Shown here: positions 1 through 9,441 of the stretch, piece by piece
Position numbering within the stretch: position 1 is the stretch's first letter
How the letters are laid out: each line of letters opens with the position of its first letter
Assembly: GCF_010550605.1 (NCBI RefSeq)
Contig: NZ_JAAGNI010000184.1
Location: 1-45,597 of the forward strand
Direction: 5' to 3'
Length of the DNA: 45,597 nucleotides
Origin: Streptomyces sp. SID9727
GTDB taxonomy: Bacteria > Actinomycetota > Actinomycetes > Streptomycetales > Streptomycetaceae
Program-made: the position numbers and the translations under genes
The notes under the pieces: model-generated
Told to the model about the DNA's origin: nothing
The model's database searches: none
What the model saw: the letters and a program-made list of their open reading frames with translations, nothing else

Positions 1-840
1 TCCTGGCTGGCCGTGGCGGTCGCGGACCGGCCCGCGCACGCGGCGTCCGCCCGGGTGCGGCTGGCGGCCGTCATCGACGAGGACACCGCGCTCCTGGCTG
101 CCGCCCCGCTGCGGTTCGCGGGCGAGGAGGTCCGCTGGGACGGCCGGGACGTGGTGGCCCGCCGGGTGGAGCGGCTGGGCGCGGTCGAACTGGCCGCGCG
201 CCCGCTGAAGCAGCCCGGTCCCGCGCTCGTCCGGGACGCCCTGGTGGAAGGTCTGCGGCAGGAGGGACCGGGGCTGCTGCGGTGGAGCCGGGACGCGGCA
301 CAGCTGCGGGAACGGCTCGCCTTCCTCCACCGGGTGCTGGGGGAACCCTGGCCGGACGTGTCGGACGGGGCGCTGCTCGCGGACCCCGGAGCCTGGCTGG
401 AGCCGGAACTGTCCCGGGCGCGGCGCCGCTCCGACCTGGCCGCGCTCGACGCGGGGCAGGCACTGCGCAGGCTGCTGCCGTGGGCGACGGGCGAGGCGGT
501 CCGCCTGGACGAGCTGGCACCGGAGCGGATCGAGGTGCCGAGCGGTTCGCGGATCCGGGTGGAGTACGGCGGGGACCAGCCGGTGCTCGCGGTGAAGCTC
601 CAGGAGTTGTTCGGCCTCCAGGAGACCCCGCGCGTGGCGGGCGTGCCGGTGCTCGTGCACCTGCTGTCCCCCGCCGGGCGGCCGGCGGCGGTGACGGCGG
701 ACCTGGCGTCGTTCTGGCGCGACGGCTACCGGGCGGTCCGGGCGGAGCTGCGCGGCCGGTACCCGAAGCACCCGTGGCCGGAGGACCCGGCGACGGTGGA
801 GGCGACCCGGTACACGAAGGCGCGCCCGAAGCGGGAGTGA
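1..840 (+). CDS. hrpB: ATP-dependent RNA helicase HrpB, C-terminal part
   Basis: The frame is open from the first base, so the start and all helicase motifs lie outside the window; about 279 residues remain. The remaining part matches the HrpB C-terminal region, with segments such as KLQELFGLQETPRV, VPVLVHLLSPAGRP and the near-terminal RYPKHPWPEDP followed by a basic tail (TKARPKRE). HrpB proteins are DEAH-box helicases whose cellular role is poorly defined in most bacteria. The gene converges on the lytic transglycosylase gene, with a strong hairpin between them. Identity is good for the family; function cannot be judged from this fragment. Confidence 0.88.
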   Translation, partial: SWLAVAVADRPAHAASARVRLAAVIDEDTALLAAAPLRFAGEEVRWDGRDVVARRVERLGAVELAARPLKQPGPALVRDALVEGLRQEGPGLLRWSRDAAQLRERLAFLHRVLGEPWPDVSDGALLADPGAWLEPELSRARRRSDLAALDAGQALRRLLPWATGEAVRLDELAPERIEVPSGSRIRVEYGGDQPVLAVKLQELFGLQETPRVAGVPVLVHLLSPAGRPAAVTADLASFWRDGYRAVRAELRGRYPKHPWPEDPATVEATRYTKARPKRE

Positions 841-845
841 ACGCG

Positions 846-883
846 GGTCAGCCCCTCGGCCGGGAGCGGCGGAGGGGCTGACC
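846..883. terminator. Convergent hairpin terminator between hrpB and the lytic transglycosylase gene
   Basis: A perfect 12-bp stem (846-857 with 872-883, GGTCAGCCCCTC and its complement) encloses a 14-base loop. It lies 6 bases after the hrpB stop and 13 bases beyond the end of the opposing gene, so it can serve both strands. There is no U tract, which is usual for Streptomyces hairpin terminators. Confidence 0.75.
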
Positions 884-896
884 GGGCCGGTCCGCG

Positions 897-2612
897 TCAG
901 GAGGCGGCGGCGGCCGTGCGTTCCTCGACGGTCAGGTCGATGGTGACCGTGGCGCCGCCCTCGGTGGTGAGGCGCAGCTTGTACGTACCGGCAGGGCCGT
1001 CCGCGTAGAACTTCGGGAGCTTCAGGCTGCCGTCGGCCGCCGTGGTGAGCTCGATGGTGCGGACGGGCTCGCCCGCGTCGTCCGTGCAGTACGGGCCCTT
1101 GTCGTTCACGGCCGGGTCGTCACCGTCGGTGATCATGGTGGCGGTGACGGCGACCTTGCCCGCGGCCTTGCCCTTGTAGGTGGCGGCGACGGCGATGTCG
1201 TCGAAGGTCTGACCGGCGACGGCGGTCAGCTTCGTGGTGCCGGTCCTGGTGAGGGCGTCGGCCTGGCGGGGGGTGACGGTCACCTTGAAGGTGGTGGTGA
1301 CGGAGGTGCCGTCGACGGAGGCCCGCACGGTGAACTCGCCGGTCTTCTCGCCCGCGCGGAGCACCGGCGCGGACACCTTGCCGTCGGCGCCGGTGGCACG
1401 GGTGACCGCCTTGAAGCCGCCGTCGAACACGGTGTCGGTGTCACCGACGACGGTGAAGGTGACCTTCGCCTTGGCCACCGTCCTGCCGAGCCCGTCGCGG
1501 GCCCGCACCTTGACCGTTGCGCCGAACTTCTCGCCGGCCGTGGCGGTCAGCGTGCCGGTGCCGTCGTCCTGCAGCGCGGCCACCTGCTGGGACGGGGTGG
1601 GCGCCGGGGCCGGGGTGTGCACCGGGGGCTTCGGCTTCGAGGGCTCGGGGCTGGGGTCGGAGGGCTGCGTGGGCTCGGTGGACGTGTCCGGCTCCGGCGT
1701 CTTGGACGGCGGGGGCGTCGGGGACGTCGACGGGGACGGGGTGCTCGACGGGCCGCCGCCCGGACGGCTGGGGCCCGGGTTCCGGCCGGTGGGGCCGGCC
1801 GGGAGGAAGCCGGTGCCGTCGGGGACCTCGTGCGTGCCCCGGTTGTAGTACGTGAACCAGGAGCGGACCGTACGCAGGTACACGTCGGAGTGGTTGTAGC
1901 TCAGGACCGCCCGGTCCAGGTCGGTGGCGGTCGACAGGTCGCGGTCGCCGGCGCAGAGGTAGCGTCCGGCGGCGAGCGCGGCGTCGTAGACGTTGTTGGG
2001 GTCCTTGCGGCCGTCGCCGTTGCCGTCCTGGCCCCAGGTCGCCCAGGTGGACGGGATGAACTGCATCGGGCCGACCGCCCGGTCATGCGTCCGGTCCCCG
2101 TCGTAGGCACCGTTGTCGGTGTCCTTGATCAGGGCGAAGCCGTTGCCGTCGAGGGCGGGGCCGAGGATCGGGGAGAGCGTGGTGCCCTGCGCGTCGACCC
2201 GGCCGCCGCGGGCCTGACCGGACTCGACCTTGCCGATCGCGGCGAGCAGCTGCCACGGCAGCCGGCAGGCCGCGTCCGTGCCCGCGATGGTCCGCTCGGC
2301 CTTCTTGTACGCCGCCAGAACGGAGGCGGGTATGCCGGACTCTGCGGGGCCGGTCACTGGTATGTCGGCCGAACTGCCGGGCTTTTCCGGGGTGTTCAGT
2401 GGCGGCAGGTCCGTGTAGTACGGCGAGTCGCCGGAGACGCCGCCCTGGTCCGCAGGGGTCGAGGAGCCGGCGGACGGGTGCTCGCCGTCCGCCGCGATCA
2501 GCGGGGACGGAGCCCCGGGGGCCTGGGAGGCGGAAAGCGCCGCCACGGCGACGGCGGCCACGGCGGTGGTGGCCGCTCCTCTGTAGAACCGGCGACCGAA
2601 TTGTGCTGCCAT
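897..2612 (-). CDS. Secreted lytic murein transglycosylase with C-terminal Ig-like domains
   Basis: 571 residues. Residues 1-32 form a signal peptide (RR, then an Ala/Val-rich core). Residues about 93-260 are an SLT/MltB-like domain: LPWQLLAAIGKVESGQ carries the likely catalytic Glu130, followed by AVGPMQFIPSTWATWG and a DGNGDGRKDP loop that could bind calcium. Residues about 268-345 are a Pro/Ser/Thr-rich linker, and the C-terminus has two Ig-like beta domains (about 345-450 and 455-570) that may bind cell wall. It would cleave peptidoglycan glycan strands outside the membrane. The start is supported by a GGGGGAG ribosome site about 12 bases upstream. The gene is divergent from the DUF4184 gene. 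Confidence 0.88.
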   Translation of the reverse strand: MAAQFGRRFYRGAATTAVAAVAVAALSASQAPGAPSPLIAADGEHPSAGSSTPADQGGVSGDSPYYTDLPPLNTPEKPGSSADIPVTGPAESGIPASVLAAYKKAERTIAGTDAACRLPWQLLAAIGKVESGQARGGRVDAQGTTLSPILGPALDGNGFALIKDTDNGAYDGDRTHDRAVGPMQFIPSTWATWGQDGNGDGRKDPNNVYDAALAAGRYLCAGDRDLSTATDLDRAVLSYNHSDVYLRTVRSWFTYYNRGTHEVPDGTGFLPAGPTGRNPGPSRPGGGPSSTPSPSTSPTPPPSKTPEPDTSTEPTQPSDPSPEPSKPKPPVHTPAPAPTPSQQVAALQDDGTGTLTATAGEKFGATVKVRARDGLGRTVAKAKVTFTVVGDTDTVFDGGFKAVTRATGADGKVSAPVLRAGEKTGEFTVRASVDGTSVTTTFKVTVTPRQADALTRTGTTKLTAVAGQTFDDIAVAATYKGKAAGKVAVTATMITDGDDPAVNDKGPYCTDDAGEPVRTIELTTAADGSLKLPKFYADGPAGTYKLRLTTEGGATVTIDLTVEERTAAAAS

Positions 2613-2654
2613 GACGTGTGGGCCCTCCCCCTTGTCGCTGTCGGCGCTCCCCTG

Positions 2655-2670
2655 CGCCTGGACTCAGGCG
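2655..2670. other. Small hairpin in the leader of the lytic transglycosylase gene
   Basis: CGCCTG / CAGGCG with a 4-base loop lies about 43 bases upstream of the start codon on the transcribed minus strand. It may be part of a structured 5' leader. I do not recognise a known riboswitch in this 223-base divergent region (2613-2835). Confidence 0.35.
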
Positions 2671-2835
2671 ACCCTACGGCAACTCCTGCGGCCCGCACAC
2701 GGCAGGTGGGCCGGTTCTTACCGCTTTCTCACCTTCCTGAACACACGTTGTCCACGTGCGGACATTCCCGTGACGGACCTTCCTGCCCGCCGGGCCACCC
2801 CGGACCTGCCCCTCCGGGTCGCGCATACTGCCCGC

Positions 2836-3708
2836 ATGCCCTTCACGCTGAGCCACGCCGCCGCCGTGCTCCCGGGGATCCGCCGCGACGGCTCCGGCCG
2901 TGGTCCGCTCCTCGCCTCCGCCCTGGTCGCCGGGTCGTTCGCCCCCGATCTGACGTACTTCGCGGACTCGGTGGTTCCGGGCGCCATGGAGTTCGGGGAG
3001 GTCACCCACGCGGTGTGGGGCGTCGTCACCGTGGACGTCCTGATCACCGCGCTGGCGCTCGGGCTGTGGCTGCCGCTGCGCGACCCGCTGGTGGCGCTGC
3101 TGCCGGAGCGGTGGAGGGGGCGCGTGCACGCCTGGCTGCGGGGCGGCGGGGCCGCAACGGCGCCCGGGCGGGGACTCGGCCCCAGGGACGCCGCGTGGTT
3201 CGCGGCGTCGGCGGTGATCGGGTCCGCCACCCACGTCGTGTGGGACGCCTTCACCCATCACGACCGGTGGGGTGTGCGGCTGGTGCCCGGGCTCGACGGC
3301 AGCGTGGCCGGATACCCCGTCTTCACGCTCGTCCAGTACGGCACGTCCGCCCCGGCCCTGCTGCTCCTCGTCTGGTTCACGGCGTCCGGGCTGCGGCGGA
3401 CCGGGGGCCGGCCGGTCCCCGCCTCCGTGCCGGTCCTGACCACGCGGGCCCGGGGCTGGGCGCTCACCTCGATCGGACTGTGCGCCGTGCTGGGCACCGC
3501 GCACCGGTGCGCCCGCTGGTACGCGTACCACGGGCACATCGACACGCCGCTGGACATCATCCCGACGGCCTGCTTCGGCGCGGGCGCGGGCCTCGCGGCC
3601 GGGCTCCTGCTGTACGCGGCGGCGGTGCGGCTCACCCCGGCGCGGCGGGAGGCGGAGGCGGCCGGGGCCCCTGCGGACCCCGGCCGGAAGCGGTCAGTGG
3701 GCCGCTGA
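2836..3708 (+). CDS. DUF4184 family integral membrane protein
   Basis: 290 residues from the ATG at 2836, chosen because MPFTLSHAAAVLPGIRR is the typical DUF4184 N-terminus; an upstream in-frame extension to 2611 would have an unrelated basic N-terminus. Several hydrophobic spans are visible (around residues 28-45, 57-80, 120-137, 173-192, 210-230, 250-275). His/Asp-rich segments (THAVWG, THVVWDAFTHHD) resemble the metal-binding helices of YdjM-like membrane hydrolases, so an enzymatic role is possible but unproven. Its stop codon overlaps the end of polA on the other strand. Confidence 0.8.
   Translation: MPFTLSHAAAVLPGIRRDGSGRGPLLASALVAGSFAPDLTYFADSVVPGAMEFGEVTHAVWGVVTVDVLITALALGLWLPLRDPLVALLPERWRGRVHAWLRGGGAATAPGRGLGPRDAAWFAASAVIGSATHVVWDAFTHHDRWGVRLVPGLDGSVAGYPVFTLVQYGTSAPALLLLVWFTASGLRRTGGRPVPASVPVLTTRARGWALTSIGLCAVLGTAHRCARWYAYHGHIDTPLDIIPTACFGAGAGLAAGLLLYAAAVRLTPARREAEAAGAPADPGRKRSVGR
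3660..3685 (-). terminator. Possible polA terminator hairpin
   Basis: GGCCGGGG (3660-3667) pairs with CCCCGGCC (3678-3685) across a 10-base loop, starting 8 bases beyond the polA stop codon. It lies inside the 3' end of the convergent DUF4184 gene. Confidence 0.45.
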
Positions 3709-6405
3709 CTCCCAGTCACCGCCGACGCCGACGGACACGTCCAGCGGGGCGCGCAACCGCACCGCCGCGGACATCTCGTGGCGCAGGATGCGCTCGACCC
3801 GCTCCCGCTCGCCCTCGGCGATCTCCAGCACGATTTCGTCGTGCACCTGGAGCAGCATCCGGGACTTCAGCTCCGCCTCGCGCAGCGCCCGGTCGACGTG
3901 GAGCATGGCGACCTTGACGATGTCGGCGGCGGTGCCCTGGATCGGGGCGTTGAGCGCCATCCGCTCGGCGGTCTCGCGGCGCTGGCGGTTGTCGCTGTTC
4001 AGGTCCGGGAGATAGCGGCGGCGGCCGAAGATCGTCTCCGTGTACCCGGTGGCCCTGGCCTCCTCCACCACGCGGCGCAGATAGTCCCGGACCCCTCCGA
4101 ACCGCTCGAAGTAGGTGTCCATCAGGCCCCGGGCCTCGCCCGCCTCGATGTTCAGCTGCTGGGAGAGGCCGAAGGCGGAGAGCCCGTACGCCAGGCCGTA
4201 GCTCATGGCCTTGATCTTGCGCCGCATCTCCGGGTCGACCGCGGACTTGTCGACGCCGAAGACCTGCGAGGCGACCGTGGTGTGCAGGTCCTCACCGGAG
4301 GTGAACGCCTCGATCAGGCCCGCGTCCTCCGAGAGGTGGGCCATGACCCGCAGTTCGATCTGGCTGTAGTCGGCCGTCATCAGCGTCTCGAAGCCCTCGC
4401 CGACGACGAAGCCGCGGCGGATCGCCCGGCCCTCGTCCGTGCGGACAGGGATGTTCTGCAGATTCGGGTCGGTGGACGAGAGGCGGCCGGTCGCCGCCAC
4501 CGTCTGGTTGAAGGTGGTGTGGATGCGGCCGTCGGCGGCGATCGTCTTGATCAGACCCTCGACGGTGACCCGCAGCCTCGCCTGGTCGCGGTGGCGCAGC
4601 ATCAGCACCGGCAGCTCGTGCTCGGTCTGCGCGGCCAGCCAGGCCAACGCGTCCGCGTCCGTGGTGTAACCCGTCTTGGTCTTCTTCGTCTTCGGCAGGC
4701 CCAGCTCGTTGAAAAGGATCTCCTGGAGCTGCTTGGGCGATCCGAGGTTGAACTCGCGGCCGACCGCCGCGTGCGCCTCCTTCACCGCCTGCTGCACGGT
4801 CCCGGCGAACTGCTGCTCCATCGATTCCAGATGGGCCCGGTCCACGGCGATCCCGTGCCGCTCCAGGCGGGCGAGCAGAATCGACGTCGGGAGCTCCATG
4901 TCGTGCAGCAGCTCCGCCGCGCCGACCTCCTTCAGCCGCTCCGTGAACGCGTCACCGAGATCCAGCACCGCGCGCGCCTGCGCCATCAGCGCGTCGGCCT
5001 CCGCCCGGTCGTCGGCGCCGAACGCCAGCTGGCCGTCGGCCGCGGCGGCCGGGGCCAGCTCCCGGCCCAGATACTCCACGGCCAGGGCGTCCAGCGCGAA
5101 GGAGCGCCGGCCGGGCTTCACCAGATACGCGGCGAGCGCGGTGTCCATCACGACACCGTCGAGGTGCCAGCCGTGCTCCGGGAAGACACGCATCGCGCTC
5201 TTCGCGTTGTGCATGACCTTGGGCCGCGCCGGGTCCGCGACCCAGGCGGCGAACGCCTGCTCGTCGGCCTCGTCCAGCTGCGCCGGGTCCAGCCAGGCGG
5301 CGGCACCGTCGGCGGCGGCGAGCGCGACCTCGGTGACCGCGCCGGTGCCGAGCGCCCAGGTGTCGGCCGTCATGACGCCCAGCGGCCGCGCACCGTGCTC
5401 CGCCAGCCAGGGACCGACCTCTCCGGTGCCGAGCACGGCCCCGTCCAGCTCGATCCCGGCGGCGGGCGCGGGCGGCTCGGCCTCCGCCGCGCCCGGGTCC
5501 ACCGCGAGCAGCCGCTCGCGCAGGCTCGGGTTGCGGATCTCCAGTATGTCGAGGATGCCGGTGACCGCCGTGCGGTCGTAGGGAGCCCGCTCCAGACCCT
5601 CCGGGGTCTTCGGCAGCTCCACGTCCCGCACCATCTCGGTCAGCACGCGGTTCATCTTCACCGCGTCCAGGTGGTCGCGGAGATTCTGCCCGGCCACACC
5701 CTTGACCTCGTCGGCCCGCGCGATCAGCTCGTCGAACGAACCGAACTGGTTGATCCACTTCGCGGCGGTCTTCTCACCGACCTTGGGGATGCTCGGAAGG
5801 TTGTCCGACGGGTCACCCCGCAGCGCCGCGAAGTCCGGATACTGCCGGGGGGTGAGGCCGTACTTCTCCACGACCTTCTCCGGTGTGAACCGGGTCAGCT
5901 CGGAAACGCCCTTGGTCGGGTAGAGCACGGTCACGTTGTCCGTGATCAGCTGGAACGAATCGCGGTCGCCCGTGACGATCAGGACCTCGAAACCGGCCGC
6001 CTCGGCCTGCGTCGCCAGCGTCGCGATGACGTCGTCGGCCTCGAAGCCCTCGACCGCGAACCGGTCCGCGTGCATCGCGTCCAGCAGCTCGCCGATCAGC
6101 TCGACCTGCCCCTTGAACTCATCCGGGGTCTTCGACCGGTTCGCCTTGTACTCCGGGAACTCCTGCGCCCGCCACGTCTTGCGGGACACGTCGAACGCCA
6201 CCGCGAAATGCGTCGGCGCCTCGTCACGCAGCGTGTTCGCGAGCATCGACATGAAGCCGTACACCGCGTTCGTCGGCTGGCCCGCCGCCGTCGTGAAATT
6301 CTCCGCGGGCAGCGCAAAGAACGCCCGGTACGCCAAGGAGTGCCCGTCCATCAGGAGCAGGCGCGGTCGGTTGTCTGCCGTCTTCTTCGATGCCGTCTCA
6401 GCCAC
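3694..6405 (-). CDS. polA: DNA polymerase I
   Basis: 903 residues from the GTG at 6405 (VAETASKKTADNRPRLLLMDG); an upstream ATG at 6513 would add 36 non-conserved residues. Domain order: 5'-3' exonuclease (about 14-305, with FEADDVIATLA and GDPSDNLPSIPKVGEKTA), a degenerate 3'-5' exonuclease domain (about 315-500) lacking the acidic DxE proofreading motif, and the family A polymerase domain (about 510-903). Polymerase motif A is TADYSQIELR, motif B RRKIKAMSYGLAYG, motif C LLQVHDEIVLE. Motif B carries Tyr where Taq polymerase has Phe667, as in mycobacterial PolA. It fills gaps and removes primers in replication and repair. The last 15 bases overlap the convergent DUF4184 gene. Confidence 0.98.
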   Translation of the reverse strand: MAETASKKTADNRPRLLLMDGHSLAYRAFFALPAENFTTAAGQPTNAVYGFMSMLANTLRDEAPTHFAVAFDVSRKTWRAQEFPEYKANRSKTPDEFKGQVELIGELLDAMHADRFAVEGFEADDVIATLATQAEAAGFEVLIVTGDRDSFQLITDNVTVLYPTKGVSELTRFTPEKVVEKYGLTPRQYPDFAALRGDPSDNLPSIPKVGEKTAAKWINQFGSFDELIARADEVKGVAGQNLRDHLDAVKMNRVLTEMVRDVELPKTPEGLERAPYDRTAVTGILDILEIRNPSLRERLLAVDPGAAEAEPPAPAAGIELDGAVLGTGEVGPWLAEHGARPLGVMTADTWALGTGAVTEVALAAADGAAAWLDPAQLDEADEQAFAAWVADPARPKVMHNAKSAMRVFPEHGWHLDGVVMDTALAAYLVKPGRRSFALDALAVEYLGRELAPAAAADGQLAFGADDRAEADALMAQARAVLDLGDAFTERLKEVGAAELLHDMELPTSILLARLERHGIAVDRAHLESMEQQFAGTVQQAVKEAHAAVGREFNLGSPKQLQEILFNELGLPKTKKTKTGYTTDADALAWLAAQTEHELPVLMLRHRDQARLRVTVEGLIKTIAADGRIHTTFNQTVAATGRLSSTDPNLQNIPVRTDEGRAIRRGFVVGEGFETLMTADYSQIELRVMAHLSEDAGLIEAFTSGEDLHTTVASQVFGVDKSAVDPEMRRKIKAMSYGLAYGLSAFGLSQQLNIEAGEARGLMDTYFERFGGVRDYLRRVVEEARATGYTETIFGRRRYLPDLNSDNRQRRETAERMALNAPIQGTAADIVKVAMLHVDRALREAELKSRMLLQVHDEIVLEIAEGERERVERILRHEMSAAVRLRAPLDVSVGVGGDWESAAH

Positions 6406-6572
6406 ACCCCGATCCTGCCACGGACCACTGACAATCCGGACCGGCCACCGCCCGCGACGCCTCACCAAGCACCCGGCCCGCACCCCGTGCCAGGATCGGA
6501 GGACAGGAATCACCCACGGCGGACCCGCGAGACACCTCCCGGGGCCCCGCAGCCGGCTCGAAGGGGAGCACC

Positions 6573-8846
6573 ATGGCCAAGAAGCCGCCCGCAGGAGACC
6601 CCGTCCAGGACGCCCCCCGGGTCGGGCCGGCCCCGCACGCGGCCGCCGGGCTGCCCGCCGTCGCCCAGAGCCTGCGCGTCGCCCAGCGGCAGATGGGCCT
6701 GCGCCGCACCGCGCAGACCCTCCTCAAGGTCAACCAGAAGGACGGCTTCGACTGCCCCGGGTGCGCCTGGCCCGAGGGCGACAAGCGGCACACCGCCGAA
6801 TTCTGCGAGAACGGCGTCAAGGCCGTCGCCGAAGAGGCCACCCTCCGCCGGGTCACCCCCGACTTCTTCGCCGCGCACCCCGTCTCCGACCTCGCCGGGC
6901 GCAGCGGCTACTGGCTCGGCCAGCAGGGCCGCATCACCCAGCCCGTCTACCTCCCCGAGGGCGCCGACCGCTACGAGGCCGTCACCTGGGAGCGGGCCTT
7001 CGACATCATGGCCGAGGAGCTGGGCGCCCTCGCCTCCCCCGACGAGGCCGTCTTCTACACCTCCGGGCGCACCAGCAACGAGGCCGCCTTCCTCCTCCAG
7101 CTCTTCGCCCGCGAGTTCGGCACCAACAACCTGCCCGACTGCTCCAACATGTGCCACGAGTCCTCGGGCTCCGCGCTCACCGAGACGATCGGCGTCGGCA
7201 AGGGCTCGGTGTCCCTGGAGGACCTGCACCACGCCGACCTGATCATCATCGCCGGGCAGAACCCCGGCACCAACCACCCCCGGATGCTCTCCGCCCTGGA
7301 ACAGGCCAAGGCGGCCGGCGCGAAGATCATCTCGGTGAACCCGCTGCCCGAGGCCGGCCTCGAACGCTTCAAAAACCCGCAGACCCCGCAGGGCATGCTC
7401 AAGGGCACCCCGCTCAACGACCTCTTCCTCCAGATCCGGATCGGCGGCGACCAGGCCCTCTTCCGCCTCCTGAACAAGCTGATCCTGGAGACCGAGGACG
7501 CCGTCGACCACACATTTGTCACCGAACACACCCACGGCTACGAGGAGTTCGCCACCGCCGCGGCCGAAGCGGACTGGGACGCGACGCTCGCCGCGACCGG
7601 ACTCGACCGGACCGCCGTCGAACAGGCCCTCGCGATGGTCCTGGCCTCCGAACGCACCGTCGTCTGCTGGGCCATGGGCCTCACCCAGCACAAGCACTCC
7701 GTGCCGACCATCCGCGAGGTCGTCAACTTCCTCCTGCTGCGCGGCAACATCGGCCGCCCCGGCGCCGGCGTCTGCCCCGTGCGCGGCCACTCCAACGTCC
7801 AGGGCGACCGCACCATGGGCATCTACGAACGCCCCGCACCCGCCTTCCTCGACGCCCTCGACAAGGAGTTCGGAATCACCTCACCGCGCCACCACGGCTA
7901 CGACGTGGTCCGCGCGATCCGCGCCCTGCGCGACGGCGAGGCCAAGGTCTTCTTCGCGATGGGCGGCAACTTCGTCGCCGCCACCCCCGACACCGACGTC
8001 ACCGAGGCCGCCATGCGCAACGCCCGCCTCACCGTCCACGTCTCCACCAAACTCAACCGCTCCCACGCGGTCACCGGCGCCCGCGCGCTGATCCTGCCCA
8101 CCCTCGGCCGCACCGACAAGGACGTCCAGGCGAGCGGCAAGCAGTTCGTCACCGTCGAGGACTCCATGAGCAAGGTCCACGCCTCGCGCGGCAACCTCAC
8201 CCCCGCGAGCCCCCACCTGCTCTCCGAACCCGCCATCGTCGCCCGCCTCGCCCGCGCCGTCCTCGGGCCCGGATCCGCCACACCCTGGGAGGAGTTCGAG
8301 AACGACTACGCCACGATCCGGGACCGCATCTCCCGCGTCGTCCCCGGCTTCGAGAACTTCAACGCGCGCATCGCCCACCCCGGCGGCTTCACCCTCCCGC
8401 ACGGCCCCCGCGACTCCCGCCGCTTCCCCACCACCACCGGGAAGGCCAACTTCACCGCCGCCCCCGTCGAATTCCCCGAGCTGCCCGAAGGCCGGCTGCT
8501 CCTCCAGACCCTGCGCTCCCACGACCAGTACAACACCACCATCTACGGCCTGGACGACCGCTACCGGGGCATCAAGGGCGGCCGCCGCGTCGTCCTCGTA
8601 CACCCCGAGGACGCGGCGGCCCTCGGGCTCACCGACGGGTCCTACACCGACCTCGTCAGCGAGTGGAAGGACGGCGTCGAACGCCGCGCCCCCGGCTTCC
8701 GGGTCGTCCACTACCCCACCGCCCGGGGCTGCGCCGCCGCGTACTACCCGGAGACCAACGTGCTCGTCCCCCTCGACTCCACCGCCGACACCAGCAACAC
8801 CCCCGCCTCCAAATCCGTCGTGGTGCGCTTCGAACCCGCGCGCTAA
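6573..8846 (+). CDS. FdhF/YdeP family molybdopterin oxidoreductase
   Basis: 757 residues, ATG preceded by AAGGGGAG. The N-terminus has the YdeP-type cysteine pattern FDCPGCAWP (C61, C64) and EFCENG (C78), which may hold an Fe-S cluster. The molybdopterin oxidoreductase domain follows (ERAFDIMAEELG, SGRTSNEAAFLLQ, CSNMCHESSG, GQNPGTNHPRM, PVRGHSNVQGDRTMG), and the C-terminal dinucleotide-binding domain includes LRSHDQYNTTIYGLDDRYRG. E. coli YdeP is linked to acid resistance; the natural substrate of this family is unresolved, and true formate dehydrogenase activity should not be assumed. It is transcribed divergently from polA and is followed 66 bases later by a thioesterase gene. Confidence 0.9.
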   Translation: MAKKPPAGDPVQDAPRVGPAPHAAAGLPAVAQSLRVAQRQMGLRRTAQTLLKVNQKDGFDCPGCAWPEGDKRHTAEFCENGVKAVAEEATLRRVTPDFFAAHPVSDLAGRSGYWLGQQGRITQPVYLPEGADRYEAVTWERAFDIMAEELGALASPDEAVFYTSGRTSNEAAFLLQLFAREFGTNNLPDCSNMCHESSGSALTETIGVGKGSVSLEDLHHADLIIIAGQNPGTNHPRMLSALEQAKAAGAKIISVNPLPEAGLERFKNPQTPQGMLKGTPLNDLFLQIRIGGDQALFRLLNKLILETEDAVDHTFVTEHTHGYEEFATAAAEADWDATLAATGLDRTAVEQALAMVLASERTVVCWAMGLTQHKHSVPTIREVVNFLLLRGNIGRPGAGVCPVRGHSNVQGDRTMGIYERPAPAFLDALDKEFGITSPRHHGYDVVRAIRALRDGEAKVFFAMGGNFVAATPDTDVTEAAMRNARLTVHVSTKLNRSHAVTGARALILPTLGRTDKDVQASGKQFVTVEDSMSKVHASRGNLTPASPHLLSEPAIVARLARAVLGPGSATPWEEFENDYATIRDRISRVVPGFENFNARIAHPGGFTLPHGPRDSRRFPTTTGKANFTAAPVEFPELPEGRLLLQTLRSHDQYNTTIYGLDDRYRGIKGGRRVVLVHPEDAAALGLTDGSYTDLVSEWKDGVERRAPGFRVVHYPTARGCAAAYYPETNVLVPLDSTADTSNTPASKSVVVRFEPAR

Positions 8847-8912
8847 GCGCCCGCTCAGGCGTCTGATAAGAACGACGCAGACGAGCACCACACCGAGACG
8901 AAAGGCGGACCC

Positions 8913-9383
8913 ATGGGCGAGCACACCGCACCCACGTTCCCCCAGGAGATCATCGACGAGTACGCCGCGCTCGGCGTCGACCTGCCCGCCCTCTTCTCCG
9001 CCGGCCACCTCGGCGAACGCATGGGCGTCCGCATCGTCGAAGCCTCCGCCGAGCGCGTCGTCGGCACCATGCCGGTCGAGGGCAACACCCAGCCGTACGG
9101 ACTCCTGCACGGCGGCGCGTCCGCCGTCCTCGCCGAGACCCTGGGCTCCGTCGGGTCGATGCTGCACGGCGGCCCCTCCAAGGTCGCCGTGGGCGTCGAC
9201 CTGAACTGCACCCATCACCGCGGGGTACGGAGCGGCCTCGTCACCGGCACCGCCACCCCCGTGCACCGGGGCCGCACCACCGCCACGTACGAGATCGTCA
9301 TCACCGACGAACACGACAAGCGGGTCTGCACCGCCCGCCTCACCTGCCTGCTGCGCGAGACCCCCGCACCCCAGGCCTCCTGA
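8913..9383 (+). CDS. PaaI-like hotdog-fold thioesterase
   Basis: 156 residues forming one hotdog domain. The conserved active-site stretch is QPYGLLHGGASAVLAETLGS (HGGAS 66-70, candidate catalytic Glu75), as in PaaI/MenI-type acyl-CoA thioesterases that release CoA from aryl- or acyl-CoA. AAAGG lies about 10 bases before the ATG. It could be cotranscribed with the upstream YdeP-like gene and ends just before a strong terminator. In mycobacteria a thioesterase also lies in the region between pyk and polA, but the substrate here cannot be told from sequence. Confidence 0.87.
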   Translation: MGEHTAPTFPQEIIDEYAALGVDLPALFSAGHLGERMGVRIVEASAERVVGTMPVEGNTQPYGLLHGGASAVLAETLGSVGSMLHGGPSKVAVGVDLNCTHHRGVRSGLVTGTATPVHRGRTTATYEIVITDEHDKRVCTARLTCLLRETPAPQAS

Positions 9384-9403
9384 CCCCGCGCCACCGCACC
9401 ACC

Positions 9404-9441
9404 CCGCTGCCCGGCCGCAACCCAAAACGGCCGGGCAGCGG
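9404..9441 (+). terminator. Terminator after the thioesterase gene
   Basis: A perfect 14-bp stem (9404-9417 with 9428-9441, CCGCTGCCCGGCCG) has an A-rich 10-base loop and begins 20 bases after the thioesterase stop codon. Confidence 0.8.

Noticed and set aside
2613..2835. c-di-AMP (ydaO-type) riboswitch before the cell-wall lytic gene
   Set aside because: These riboswitches often precede such genes in Streptomyces, but I cannot find the conserved core here or at 22946-23165.
3778..7242. Open frame of about 1150 codons on the plus strand across polA
   Set aside because: It is antisense to a full, motif-complete polA, and its composition (Arg/Gly/Val/His rich) is what GC-rich shadow frames produce.
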